Part shown: piece by piece, positions 16,098-23,668 of the stretch
How positions within the stretch are numbered: the first letter of the stretch is position 1
Layout: the number at the start of each line of letters is the position of its first letter
Assembly (NCBI GenBank): GCA_003149735.1
Contig: QANA01000074.1
Span: 3,990 to 67,989, forward strand
DNA length: 64,000 bases
Direction: 5' to 3'
Origin: Clostridiales bacterium
GTDB taxonomy: Bacteria; Bacillota_A; Clostridia; Christensenellales; Christensenellaceae
Notes under the pieces: generated by a model
The model's database searches: none
The model's input: the letters and a program-made list of their open reading frames with translations, nothing else
Told to the model about the DNA's origin: nothing
Translations under genes and position numbers: made by a program

Positions 16098-17261
16098 ATG
16101 AAAAAAGAAAATAAAGAATTGGCAAAAAAGAAAAAAGCGGCACAGCGCAAGCGGACCAGGGCAGCAAAGACGATAAAGACCATTTGCTGGATTGCGATTC
16201 CCTGCCTTGTAGTTGCGGCGATTGTAGGGCTCATTGTTTATGGGGAACTGCGTACAAAAGCGGATTACAGTGCCGGGTTGACAGAAGAAGGCTATATTGA
16301 AGGTGTTACCGCAACAGAGTATGTGCAGCTGGGCGATTATAACGCTTTATCTGTAAAGAAAAATGAGCTGATCAGTGAGCAGATGGTGCAGGAAGAAATC
16401 GACGAATATCTGGCTTCCAAGGCGACGCTCAATGAAAGCAGCACAAAAGTGACAGCTTCTGGTGATAAAGTCAGCATCGATTTTGTTGGAACAGTGGATG
16501 GAGAAACATTTGATAACGGAACTTCCACAGGCTATGTTGTGACAATCGGTGAAGGCACAATGATAGATGACTTTGAAGAACAGCTGATCGGTCATCGAGT
16601 GGGAGATAATTTTACGGTAGAGGTGACTTTCCCGGAAAATTATGAGCAGAATCAAAAATTGAGCGGTAAGGATGCGGAATTTGAAGTAACTCTGAAGGGA
16701 ATTTATGAAGCACCTGAGCTGACAGATGCATATGTAGAGGAGAATCTTTCGGAGTATGCTTCTACGGCGGAAGAATATCGCACCTATGTGGAAGCGCAGC
16801 TTTATGAAGAAAATTTGCTTACTTTTGTGCAGGAACAGGTAGTAAGCAGCAGCAAAATCTCCGCACTTCCGCAAAAGTATGTTAAGAAATTGCGCCATAT
16901 CTATCGCGCAGGGTATGAGATGGAATACAACTATTATAATAAACTCTACTATTCTTATGTAGGTTATTATATGTGGGATAATGTATATGATTATTACGGC
17001 ATGACCAAAGATGAGTTCCAGGAAAAATTGGAAGCTGCAGTGCAAGACAGCGCGGAGTTTTATCTGGTTATGCAGGCAGTATTTGAGCAGGAGAATATGA
17101 GCATTTCCGAAGAAGAAGTGAATGCTTATATACTCAGCTCCGGTTATACGGAAAGCGAGCTGGAGGAAGCAGTGGAAGAATTCGGCATGGGTTACTGGCG
17201 GCAGAATACCATGGCTGATAAAGCACTGCGGTATCTGGCAGAAAAGGTTACGGTTTTATAA
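16098..17261 (+). CDS. Membrane-anchored trigger-factor-like FKBP peptidyl-prolyl isomerase
   Basis: The 387-residue protein has a very basic start (Lys/Arg-rich, residues 2-28), one membrane helix at about 30-52, an FKBP-type domain at about 115-205 ('VSIDFVGTVDGETFDNG', 'GHRVGDNFTVEVTFPENY') and a helical trigger-factor-like C-terminus at about 205-385. It lacks the ribosome-binding domain of true trigger factor. The topology places FKBP and chaperone parts outside the cell, so it likely helps exported proteins fold, a counterpart to PrsA. The segment 'YEMEYNYYNKLYYSYVGYY' is unusually Tyr-rich. It is monocistronic with its own terminator. Confidence 0.8.
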   Translation: MKKENKELAKKKKAAQRKRTRAAKTIKTICWIAIPCLVVAAIVGLIVYGELRTKADYSAGLTEEGYIEGVTATEYVQLGDYNALSVKKNELISEQMVQEEIDEYLASKATLNESSTKVTASGDKVSIDFVGTVDGETFDNGTSTGYVVTIGEGTMIDDFEEQLIGHRVGDNFTVEVTFPENYEQNQKLSGKDAEFEVTLKGIYEAPELTDAYVEENLSEYASTAEEYRTYVEAQLYEENLLTFVQEQVVSSSKISALPQKYVKKLRHIYRAGYEMEYNYYNKLYYSYVGYYMWDNVYDYYGMTKDEFQEKLEAAVQDSAEFYLVMQAVFEQENMSISEEEVNAYILSSGYTESELEEAVEEFGMGYWRQNTMADKALRYLAEKVTVL

Positions 17262-17263
17262 AG

Positions 17264-17305
17264 CATAAACGGAGTGGCGCTGAGGCACCGCTCCGTTTAT
17301 GTGCT
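17264..17305. terminator. Intrinsic terminator
   Basis: CATAAACGGAG (17264-17274) pairs with CTCCGTTTATG (17291-17301), with an inner TGG/CCG extension. It lies between the FKBP gene and a convergent GNAT gene. Confidence 0.75.
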
Positions 17306-17311
17306 GTTTTG

Positions 17312-17749
17312 TCATACGTTTGCGTTGGGCAGCTGTTTTTGATAGACGCATTCCCGCGCCAGGGAATAACCGCAAGAGGCATACAGATGCTGGGCCGGGA
17401 AGTTTTCAAGGCCGGTGCATAACTGCAATTCGCAAACGCCTCGGCGGGCAAGCTCCGCTTCGGCAGCGGCTAGCAACGCGATAGCAATTCCCTGCCGACG
17501 GTATTCGGGAAGCACATATAATTCGCTGATGATCCCTGTTGGAGCGTTATAGCAAAAAGAGCGGCAAAGCTGCGCACAGCAAAAGCCGATGGATGATAGC
17601 TTCTCCTGGGCCAACAGAATGATTTCCTCATGGGGCGCGGAAAGAAAGGCGTGGATTTGTTTGGCTGAGTTGCAATTGTGGCCGTTGAACAGCGTATTCA
17701 ATTGATATAGAGCTTCGGCATCCTGCGGTTGGGCAAAGCGAATTTGCAT
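17312..17749 (-). CDS. GNAT-family N-acetyltransferase
   Basis: The 145-residue protein shows a compact GNAT fold: 'IRFAQPQDAEALYQL' at the start, 'IISELYVLPEYRRQGIAIAL' at about 72-92 holding the V/L-x-x-E-x-R-R-x-G-I acetyl-CoA loop, and 'LYASCGYSLARECVYQKQL' at the end. It has one gene to itself. The acceptor is unknown. The ATG at 17749 has GGAGGTC upstream on the minus strand. Confidence 0.88.
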   Translation of the reverse strand: MQIRFAQPQDAEALYQLNTLFNGHNCNSAKQIHAFLSAPHEEIILLAQEKLSSIGFCCAQLCRSFCYNAPTGIISELYVLPEYRRQGIAIALLAAAEAELARRGVCELQLCTGLENFPAQHLYASCGYSLARECVYQKQLPNANV

Positions 17750-17846
17750 AAGACCTCCGAAATAAAAAATGTTTGGCTCAGTATAGCAAAGGAAAATAAA
17801 AAATACAAATATTTTCTGATATTTTCTGAAAATGAAAGGAAAAGAC

Positions 17847-17874
17847 TTGCAATTATTTAGAGATCGTATATAAT
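17847..17874 (+). promoter_or_regulatory. Promoter of the PerR/Fur-type regulator gene
   Basis: TTGCAA (17847-17852), 16-bp spacer, TATAAT (17869-17874). The AT-rich sequence around the -10 box could hold a PerR/Fur box, but I do not see a clean consensus. Confidence 0.6.
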
Positions 17875-17910
17875 CTTAATTGAGAATATTTCCTGATAAG
17901 GAGGCTAATG

Positions 17911-18300
17911 ATGCAGCCCTCCCGAAATACAATTCAGAAAAAGCTTGTTTATGAAGCGTTGCTTCATTTGGATAACCATCCTACTGCAGAGGAAATTTTT
18001 GCAGAAATAGGCAATACCCATACGCAGGTCAGCCGTGGTACGGTATACCGGATTTTAAACCAGCTGGCAGAACAAAAGGGAATTTCGCGGATTCGGGTGC
18101 CTAACGGAGCAGACAGATTTGAAGCAATAGTTCTTCCGCACTATCATATGCGCTGCAAGTGTTGCGGCCGGATATATGATATGCGGGAAGTTTCCCCTGA
18201 AGATATCCATATTCGAGTACCGGATACAGAGGAATATCAAATTACCGGTTACATGATTTTATTTGAAGGAATTTGCAGGGATTGTAGCGAATCTATATAA
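17911..18300 (+). CDS. Fur-family regulator, PerR-like
   Basis: The start is one of two adjacent ATGs (17908 or 17911) behind AAGGAGG; the second has the better spacing. The 129-residue protein has a winged helix at about 5-75 ('TAEEIFAEI', 'VSRGTVYRILNQLAEQ') and a dimer domain with the structural zinc site 'CKCCG' at about 92-96 and 'CRDC' near the end. His residues of the regulatory metal site are in 'PHYHMRC'. The next gene is rubrerythrin, a classic peroxide-defence target, so a PerR role (Fe/Mn-bound, peroxide-sensing repressor) is more likely than iron control. Both genes probably form an autoregulated unit. Confidence 0.88.
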   Translation: MQPSRNTIQKKLVYEALLHLDNHPTAEEIFAEIGNTHTQVSRGTVYRILNQLAEQKGISRIRVPNGADRFEAIVLPHYHMRCKCCGRIYDMREVSPEDIHIRVPDTEEYQITGYMILFEGICRDCSESI

Positions 18301-18307
18301 AAATGGA

Positions 18308-18322
18308 ACGGGTAATACCCGT
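18308..18322 (+). other. Small inverted repeat between perR-like gene and rubrerythrin
   Basis: ACGGGT (18308-18313) and ACCCGT (18317-18322) form a short hairpin seven bases after the regulator stop codon. There is no T-run, so it is a weak candidate for mRNA processing or partial pausing. Confidence 0.35.
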
Positions 18323-18361
18323 ACATAAATAGAGAAAACAAGGTAAAAAGGAGAAAGGTAT

Positions 18362-18901
18362 ATGAATTTGAAGGGCACTAAGACAGAAGCAAATCTGCAG
18401 ACCGCATTTGCAGGAGAATCTCAGGCGCGTAATAAGTACACCTATTATGCTTCCAAAGCTAAAAAAGAGGGCTATGAGCAGATCGCAGCTATTTTTGAAG
18501 AGACCGCTGCCAACGAAAAAGAGCATGCAAAAATGTGGTTCAAGCTGCTGCATGATAATGATATCCCCAGCACTGTAGAGAATCTGGCTGATGCTGCTGA
18601 TGGCGAAAACTATGAGTGGACGGATATGTACGCTCAGTTTGCAAAAGAAGCAAAAGAAGAAGGCTTCGATCGCATTGCTTATCTGTTTGAAGCAGTAGGC
18701 GCAATTGAGAAAACGCACGAAGAACGTTATAGAAAACTGCTGGCTAACGTAGAAGGCGGCCTGGTATTCTCCAGCGAAGGAGATGCAATCTGGGAATGCA
18801 GAAACTGTGGCCATATCTATATCGGCAAGGAAGCTCCCAAGATCTGCCCTGTTTGCGCACATCCGCAGTCTTTCTTCCAGAAGAGAGCAGAAAATTACTA
18901 A
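18362..18901 (+). CDS. rbr: Rubrerythrin
   Basis: The 179-residue protein has the four-helix diiron domain with '[10 protein letters not shown]' at 18-27, '[13 protein letters not shown]' at about 52-64 and '[14 protein letters not shown]' at about 112-125. These give the Glu/His ligands. A C-terminal rubredoxin domain follows with 'CRNCGHIY' and 'CPVCAHP'. It reduces hydrogen peroxide with electrons from rubredoxin-type donors, a standard defence in anaerobes. AAAAAGGAGAAAGG gives a very strong ribosome site. It follows the PerR-like gene by 61 bases. Codon choice suggests high expression. Confidence 0.96.
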   Translation: MNLKGTKTEANLQTAFAGESQARNKYTYYASKAKKEGYEQIAAIFEETAANEKEHAKMWFKLLHDNDIPSTVENLADAADGENYEWTDMYAQFAKEAKEEGFDRIAYLFEAVGAIEKTHEERYRKLLANVEGGLVFSSEGDAIWECRNCGHIYIGKEAPKICPVCAHPQSFFQKRAENY

Positions 18902-18912
18902 GCAATATGAAT

Positions 18913-18941
18913 AAAAAGCTGCATTTTATGCAGCTTTTTTT
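18913..18941 (+). terminator. Terminator after rubrerythrin
   Basis: AAAAAGCTGCA pairs with TGCAGCTTTTTT (18913-18940), followed by a T-run. Confidence 0.9.
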
Positions 18942-19037
18942 ATATCTTATATTCAGTTTTGGATCCAAACGGAAGCACCGGGAAACGCAGTAAGGAAAAT
19001 AACTGATAATAATCTTAAAAAATATTTCTATTTTTGC

Positions 19038-19183
19038 AAATGATATGTATAAACCATCCCTCCTGCTAAGGGGAAGCAGAGGTCAATCGGTCGAAAACAT
19101 GGAGAAAATAAGCTGTATCTGCCCAAACAATGTACCATGGCAGGTGCAGAAAGCACTCGGCGGAAAAGGAGTGCTTTTTTTTT
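19038..19183 (+). ncRNA. Candidate structured RNA ending in a terminator
   Basis: About 145 bases with several local hairpins: CTGCT/AGCAG around 19060-19080, CATGG/CCATG (about 19099 and 19135) and CTGC/GCAG pairs between. The stretch ends in a clear terminator, GCACTC/GAGTGC at 19150-19177 followed by nine T. No convincing coding frame with a ribosome site is present. I compared it mentally with 4.5S RNA, c-di-GMP, SAM, TPP, FMN, lysine and cobalamin motifs without a match. It could be a small RNA or an attenuator leader. Confidence 0.45.
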
Positions 19184-19425
19184 GCACAGAACAAGGAGGA
19201 TGGATTAAAATGCGTAGCGATGAGAATGTGCAATAAAATCGAGAACGGGAAAATCGGGCTGGGAAAAAGAAAGTTTATTGGGGCAAAAAAGCGGTTATAA
19301 AATGGAAGGTGAGATATTTGTTATAAAAAGAAGAGGAGCAGAGACCGTCTTGTTTTTTTAATAAATACTTGATATGAAGTATGCCTTATCTGTTAATATA
19401 AAAATATGGAAGGATTGGGGAAATT
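19184..19425 (+). promoter_or_regulatory. Region upstream of the MATE gene with promoter and small palindrome
   Basis: ATACTT/AAGTAT form a palindrome at 19365-19382 across a TTGATA -35-like box (19369-19374). A TTAATAT -10-like box lies 19 bases downstream (about 19394). The over-long spacer and dyad would suit a regulator-dependent promoter for the MATE transporter. The rest of the stretch shows nothing I can name. Confidence 0.4.
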
Positions 19426-20823
19426 ATGAAACTGATTGGAAACCGGCAATTTTATAAAATGGTGCTCCGCGTGGCAGTGCCGATTATGGTGCAAAACGGT
19501 ATTACCAATATGATCGGCCTGGTTAATAATATTACAGTCGGTCAATTGGGCACGGAGCAATTAGCTGGCGTGGCGATTGCCAACCAGCTGATTTCTATCT
19601 TTAATCTGTGCATTTTTGGTGCAGTTTCGGGTGCGGGCATTTTTGGCGCGCAATTTCAGGGAAAAGAAGATTACGAAGGCGTGAGAAACGTTTTTCGGCT
19701 AAAAGTTATTTTGATGCTGGTGTTGAGTGGCTTGGGCATTGGCCTGTTTGCCGGTTTTGGGAAACCGCTGATTTCTGCTTTTTTGCATGACAGTAGTGAT
19801 GGCTCGAATCTGGCATTGACACTGCAAGAGGGATATATGTATTTACTGATCATGCTGATCGGATTTTTGCCTTATAGTTTAAGCCAGGCCTACGGTGGTA
19901 CGCTGCGTGAAGCAGACCGGACGGTGGTGCCGATGCGAGCCAGCATTTATGCGCTGATTCTCAGTGTAGTGCTCAATTATGCGCTCATTCCTTCGATGGG
20001 AGTGGCAGGGGCAGCGTTGGCAACGGTGATTTCCCGTTTTGTGGAATTGGGGCTGAATGCATGGTGGACACATCGGCATCCGGAAGAAGTGCCTTTTGTG
20101 ATTGGTGTGTATCAGACATTGAAAGTGCCGGGGCATTTGTGCCGTCAGGTGCTGCTCAAGGGAACTCCGTTGCTGCTCAATGAGACGCTGTGGTCGATAG
20201 GAATGACGCTTGTCAATCAGACGTATTCCTATCATGGTGTTGCCGTAGTAGCGGCGATTAATATGGCAACGACAATTGCCAATGTAGTCAATGTCCTCTT
20301 TAGCTCCATGGGAGCATCCATTGGCATTATTATCGGAAATATGCTGGGCGCAGGCGATATGGAGAAAGTCAAGGAAGCCAATGCGCAGATGATTACCTTA
20401 ACGGTGATGATTGCTACCGGCGTTTGTGTTTTGATGCTGGTTGTCGGGCCGATTTTCCCGCAAATTTATAAAAATACCACACCGGAAGTAAGGGAACTGG
20501 CAAAGTGGTTTATTTGGGCAGAAGCTGTAGGCGCGCCCTTGCGAGCCTTTGTCAACGCCAGCTATTTTACGCTGCGCTCGGGCGGCAAAACGATTATCAC
20601 CTTCCTCTTCGACTGTGGCTTTGTATGGTGCGGCAACGTGGTGGTTGCTTATGTGCTGACGCATTTTACCAATATGCATATTGTCCCCATTTATTTCTGC
20701 TGTAAAATGGTGGAGAGTATCAAATGCGTCATTGGCTATATACTGGTAAAAAAAGGCACCTGGATGGAAAATATTGTAGGCGGCAGCAAGGTACAGCTGG
20801 AAGCGGCGGAGGTAATCGAATGA
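19426..20823 (+). CDS. MATE-family efflux transporter
   Basis: The 465-residue protein has twelve hydrophobic helices in two MATE bundles and starts 'MKLIGNRQFYKMVLRVAVPIM', a standard MATE entry with the 'P-I-M-x-Q' motif ('VPIMVQNGITNMIGLVNN') in helix 1. The second half repeats it ('LLLNETLWSIGMTLVNQTY'). Such proteins export cationic drugs or metabolites using Na+ or H+. The stop codon overlaps the ATG of a GNAT gene, so the two are translationally coupled. The substrate is unknown. Confidence 0.92.
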   Translation: MKLIGNRQFYKMVLRVAVPIMVQNGITNMIGLVNNITVGQLGTEQLAGVAIANQLISIFNLCIFGAVSGAGIFGAQFQGKEDYEGVRNVFRLKVILMLVLSGLGIGLFAGFGKPLISAFLHDSSDGSNLALTLQEGYMYLLIMLIGFLPYSLSQAYGGTLREADRTVVPMRASIYALILSVVLNYALIPSMGVAGAALATVISRFVELGLNAWWTHRHPEEVPFVIGVYQTLKVPGHLCRQVLLKGTPLLLNETLWSIGMTLVNQTYSYHGVAVVAAINMATTIANVVNVLFSSMGASIGIIIGNMLGAGDMEKVKEANAQMITLTVMIATGVCVLMLVVGPIFPQIYKNTTPEVRELAKWFIWAEAVGAPLRAFVNASYFTLRSGGKTIITFLFDCGFVWCGNVVVAYVLTHFTNMHIVPIYFCCKMVESIKCVIGYILVKKGTWMENIVGGSKVQLEAAEVIE

Positions 20824-21293
20824 ATTGCCGGGTGCGGCCGGCCGAGCCTGTAGATTTGCAGGAAGTGCAGGAGCTTTACAGTATGTTGTTTGCACGTATG
20901 GCGGAATTGGATCCCTATGCCTGCCGTGCAGGGCAACAGGCAGAAGAATTCCTTTGCGGATTGATACAGGAACCGGATAGCGAGCTATTGCTGGCGCTGC
21001 AGCAGGAGGAAGTAGTCGGTTTTGCGGCGCTGAAAATAATGCAGACGCCACCGTATGCCTGTCTGCAGCCACACCGTTATTGCTACATTTTTGATCTGGC
21101 AGTACAGAAAAAACGGCGCGGCAAAGGGATTGGAACGCTGCTGCTCAAGGAGGCGGAACGCTGGGCAAGGGAACGGGGCGCGGAATATATGGAATTAGGC
21201 GTGCTGGAGGCGAATCAAGGTGCGCAGCGCCTGTATGCGCGCTGCGGATATTTGGGAGCTATGCGTACTTTGCGGAAAAGGATCGAATTATAA
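20820..21293 (+). CDS. GNAT-family N-acetyltransferase coupled to MATE
   Basis: The ATG at 20820 overlaps the MATE stop in an ATGA arrangement; GGAGG of the upstream gene end serves as ribosome site. The 157-residue protein has a GNAT fold with 'YIFDLAVQKKRRGKGIGTLLLKEAE' at about 80-105 (the R-x-x-G-x-G acetyl-CoA loop) and 'GVLEANQGAQRLYARCGY' near the end. A coupled exporter plus acetyltransferase could form a two-step defence against an amine compound, but this is inference from position only. Confidence 0.88.
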   Translation: MNCRVRPAEPVDLQEVQELYSMLFARMAELDPYACRAGQQAEEFLCGLIQEPDSELLLALQQEEVVGFAALKIMQTPPYACLQPHRYCYIFDLAVQKKRRGKGIGTLLLKEAERWARERGAEYMELGVLEANQGAQRLYARCGYLGAMRTLRKRIEL

Positions 21294-21325
21294 AAGGAGA
21301 CTATGAAAATAGTCTCCTTTTTTTG
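21292..21325. terminator. Bidirectional intrinsic terminator
   Basis: A 12-bp stem (21293-21304 with 21309-21320) with a four-A loop and a T-run. It separates the MATE-GNAT unit from the convergent queT. Confidence 0.9.
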
Positions 21326-21337
21326 AGAAAAAATCTT

Positions 21338-21829
21338 TTAATTTTGAGAAAAAAGCGTTTTGGCATGTGGCTTGAGCGCATATAGCAGGATCATGCCGAA
21401 TATGCCGCAGGAAATGACCTCGCCCAAACCTACAGTCAGGAAGAGATACGGAAGTGCATCCGGGACGCCATAAGCCCATTTAAGAACCAAGGGAACGATG
21501 AGTGTATTGCTGAGAATGGGTGGAATAGCCGCTAATTTTTCATGTTTGCGCAGCAGATAGGTGAAAACAGCACCTAACAGAGTGGCAAGGCTTCCGAAGA
21601 TGATATCCCAGATGGCGGCGCCGGTCAGTAAATTGGAAAGCAGGCAACCGATAAAAAGGCCGGGAATTGCCGCCGGTGTAAATGCGGGCAGGATGGTCAA
21701 AGCTTCGGAAATGCGCACCTGGATGGCGCCATTGGCCAGCCCGAAATAGTTGATGAGGTAGGTGAGCGCAGTGTACAGTGCGGCAATTAGCGCACCCTGC
21801 GTCAACAGAGCGAGTTGTTTGTGTTTCAT
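21338..21829 (-). CDS. queT: QueT-family queuosine precursor transporter (ECF S component)
   Basis: The 163-residue protein is hydrophobic with about six membrane helices and has the QueT signature 'QVRISEALTILPAFTPAAIPGLFIG' at about 37-60. It would take up preQ1 or a related 7-deazaguanine with the shared ECF ATPase module, encoded elsewhere. A preQ1-I-like riboswitch overlaps its ribosome site, so intracellular preQ1 should shut translation. No queuosine synthesis genes are near, apart from a QueG-like iron-sulfur protein 12 kb away. Confidence 0.92.
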   Translation of the reverse strand: MKHKQLALLTQGALIAALYTALTYLINYFGLANGAIQVRISEALTILPAFTPAAIPGLFIGCLLSNLLTGAAIWDIIFGSLATLLGAVFTYLLRKHEKLAAIPPILSNTLIVPLVLKWAYGVPDALPYLFLTVGLGEVISCGIFGMILLYALKPHAKTLFSQN

Positions 21830-21838
21830 AATAAAATC

Positions 21839-21881
21839 TCCTTTAGTTTTGTTTTAGGTGAGGAAGGTTTCGAACTCACCG
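21839..21881 (-). promoter_or_regulatory. preQ1-I-like riboswitch controlling queT
   Basis: On the minus strand, stem GGTGAG/CTCACC (21880-21875 with 21862-21857) closes a 12-nt loop starting TTC. An A-rich tail follows, with AAAACAAAACTAAAGGAG at its end, as in preQ1-I aptamers. CCTT in the loop can pair with AAGG of the tail, which would form the pseudoknot and hide the Shine-Dalgarno AGGAG. The gene behind it, queT, fits the ligand. I assigned it by eye, not by a covariance model. Confidence 0.8.
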
Positions 21882-21887
21882 AATGAA

Positions 21888-21916
21888 AATATAGCATACC
21901 TTTGCATAAAAGGCAA
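21888..21916 (-). promoter_or_regulatory. Promoter of queT
   Basis: Minus strand TTGCCT (21916-21911), 17-bp spacer, TATATT (21893-21888). Transcription should start just before the preQ1 aptamer. Confidence 0.65.
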
Positions 21917-22018
21917 ATATCATGCGGCAAAAATAGCAAAAAAAGAAGAAAAAATAGCTTTGCATATACGATGAAAGTGTATATTATTTATATATAACAA
22001 AAGTGTGGGAGGTGCATT

Positions 22019-22618
22019 TTGAAACGAGCAAAACTGATTTGCCTGAGCTGTCTGCTGCTGTTTTTGCTGAGCGCTTGCGGCAAAACAATGGAACAGGGCA
22101 CCTGGCAGGAGGATACTTTTACCAATTCCTGGGCGCAGATTCGCTTTTCTGCGGAAGGATGCACCAGCCTGAATGCTGAGCAGATGCGGGAATGGACCAA
22201 TGATGCAGAAGCTGCCGCTTATAATGATCCGGCACAGAAAATGAAATTGAAGGAGGCCGGCCTGTATTACGATTGTATTCTGCTGCTGCAGCAGGAGCAA
22301 TGCTCGGTACAGCTGATCTATGAAAATCTAAGTGATTTGCCAAACGTCACAGAAGCGGAATATGCGCAAATGCTGATAGAGAATTTCGATCGGCTGACAG
22401 CGGCGCAATATACCTATGTCGGGGAAGAAGAAGCGAGCATTGGCGGGCAGGCATATATTTGCCATACCTGGGAAGTCAACGATAGCGTCATTCAGCGCAT
22501 CTATCTGCGCCGACTGGAAAAAGCCATAATTTGTATTGCGACCTCCTGCCCGGAGAAAAGTACCAGGGTAATCGATGATTTCCTGCAAAGTATTACAGAC
22601 CCTACGCAAAAAGAATAG
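22019..22618 (+). CDS. Hypothetical lipoprotein
   Basis: The start is a TTG at 22019 with GGGAGGTG eight bases upstream. The 199-residue product has a lipoprotein signal peptide (basic KR, hydrophobic core, lipobox 'LLSAC', Cys about 20), so it is anchored outside on the membrane. The mature part is acidic and alpha/beta in pattern ('WAQIRFSAEG', 'YVGEEEASIGGQAYICHTW', 'KSTRVIDDFLQSI'), similar in style to PsbP/DUF-type small lipoproteins. I cannot name a family. It lies just upstream of the ABC cluster but has its own terminator. Confidence 0.7.
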   Translation: MKRAKLICLSCLLLFLLSACGKTMEQGTWQEDTFTNSWAQIRFSAEGCTSLNAEQMREWTNDAEAAAYNDPAQKMKLKEAGLYYDCILLLQQEQCSVQLIYENLSDLPNVTEAEYAQMLIENFDRLTAAQYTYVGEEEASIGGQAYICHTWEVNDSVIQRIYLRRLEKAIICIATSCPEKSTRVIDDFLQSITDPTQKE

Positions 22619-22621
22619 CGT

Positions 22622-22653
22622 AAAAAAGCTTCGCAGTTTGCGGAGTTTTTTTA
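22622..22653 (+). terminator. Terminator after the lipoprotein gene
   Basis: CTTCGCA (22629-22635) pairs with TGCGGAG (22639-22645), with A-run before and seven T after. Confidence 0.8.
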
Positions 22654-22691
22654 CTTTTATAAAGAAATTATAAAAAAAATTAAGAAAATGA

Positions 22692-22719
22692 TTGACATGC
22701 AATCATCTCATGTTATAAT
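22692..22719 (+). promoter_or_regulatory. Promoter of the ABC/secreted-protein cluster
   Basis: TTGACA (22692-22697), 16-bp spacer, TATAAT (22714-22719). The predicted start at about 22726 lies only a few bases before a 20-bp inverted repeat. Confidence 0.8.
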
Positions 22720-22728
22720 GAAGGTAAG

Positions 22729-22831
22729 AATACAGTTTCCAAATTTTATAGAATGATGGCAGCTTTCTTAGCATGGCATATGGTAGAGAAGGCGTGGCTT
22801 TGATGAGTAAAATTTGGAAACTGTATTTTTT
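22729..22831 (+). promoter_or_regulatory. Leader with a perfect 20-bp inverted repeat
   Basis: AATACAGTTTCCAAATTTTA (22729-22748) is the exact reverse complement of 22808-22827. The 59-nt loop contains ATGs at 22773 and 22803. The right arm runs into TTTTTT, so the folded RNA resembles a weak, AT-rich terminator. It begins at the 5' end of the predicted transcript of the ATPase gene. Attenuation by translation of the loop region, or a relic of a small mobile element, are both possible. Confidence 0.65.
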
Positions 22832-22890
22832 ATACTTATTTTATGGTTTATGCACAGCTGTATCCTGTAAAAACCAAAAGGAGGTATACG

Positions 22891-23550
22891 ATGCGTTTGA
22901 TTCGTTTGGAGGAATGCGGAAAAATATTTCGGCAAGGCAGCAGGCAGGTGGAGGCGGTATGCCCGACGACCATAGAATTTGAAAAGGGAATCCATTTCAT
23001 ATTCGGCAAAAGCGGCTCGGGCAAATCTACGCTGCTGCATATGATGGCCGGGTTGGAAGAACCAACCTCCGGCAAAGTATTCTATCAGGATAAATCCATT
23101 TATGAGGAGCAGGATCTGGCAAAACTGCACTGCCATGATTTTGGTTTTGTCTTTCAGGCTTACAACCTGATTCAGGAATTTACGGTGGAGGATAACATCA
23201 CCCTGCCGCTGCGCTTCGATAAGAATAAGGATCGCTCGACCTTCCTGGAAGTAGTGGAGGCGCTGGATTTGGGGGATAAATTGAAGCGGCGGCCAATGGC
23301 ACTTTCGGGCGGAGAGCAGCAGCGGGTGGCGATCGCGCGGGCGCTGGTCAACCGGCCCAATGTGATTTTTGCCGATGAGCCGACGGGCAATCTGGATGAG
23401 GAAAACGGCAGGATTGTGCTGGAACTTCTGATGGAACTGTGCAGCAGATACGGCGCCTCCCTCATTATGGTGACGCATGACCTGGATTTGCTGCGCTATG
23501 CGGAGCATACTTATCAGATGCGGGACGGAACTCTGTGCCGGCAGGATTGA
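22891..23550 (+). CDS. ABC transporter ATP-binding protein (LolD/MacB type)
   Basis: The ATG at 22891 has AAAAGGAGG upstream. The 219-residue ATPase has Walker A 'GKSGSGKST' at about 39-47, Q-loop 'FVFQAYNLI', signature '[15 protein letters not shown]' at about 138-152, Walker B '[12 protein letters not shown]' and H-loop 'MVTHD'. The class is the one that works with FtsX-type permeases, as in LolCDE, MacB and lactococcin-972-group exporters. It is the only ATPase of the cluster, so it must serve permease types A and B, and possibly both module copies. It begins the operon. Confidence 0.93.
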   Translation: MRLIRLEECGKIFRQGSRQVEAVCPTTIEFEKGIHFIFGKSGSGKSTLLHMMAGLEEPTSGKVFYQDKSIYEEQDLAKLHCHDFGFVFQAYNLIQEFTVEDNITLPLRFDKNKDRSTFLEVVEALDLGDKLKRRPMALSGGEQQRVAIARALVNRPNVIFADEPTGNLDEENGRIVLELLMELCSRYGASLIMVTHDLDLLRYAEHTYQMRDGTLCRQD

Positions 23551-23608
23551 GGAATTGACCGAATTAATAAAACGTGTATTTGCATCAGGCGAAAAGGAGG
23601 TGTCTCCC

Positions 23609-23644
23609 ATGGGCTGGGTACCCGGTCGGTTGGTTAGCAAATGA
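23609..23644 (+). CDS. Possible 11-residue peptide with a very strong ribosome site
   Basis: AAAAGGAGGTG at 23592-23602 is followed by an ATG at 23609 opening MGWVPGRLVSK and a TGA at 23642-23644. It is the best ribosome site between the ATPase and the secreted-protein gene, whose own site is weak. It could be a leader peptide that couples translation to the next gene at 23669, or a remnant of a deleted gene start. Confidence 0.35.
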   Translation: MGWVPGRLVSK

Positions 23645-23668
23645 GCTCGATTTATTAAAGAGAAAATT

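Noticed and set aside
19038..19183. Possible 4.5S/SRP RNA because of a GGGGAAGCAG stretch
   Set aside because: The order and sequence of the conserved GGAAGCAGC apical loop do not match, and no matching helix 8 could be drawn.
22773..22982. A 69-residue frame with a hydrophobic start, overlapping the ATPase gene
   Set aside because: Its second half is the ATPase gene in another frame, and the ATGs at 22773 and 22803 have no good ribosome site. It might still be a leader peptide within the inverted repeat, so I mention it only there.
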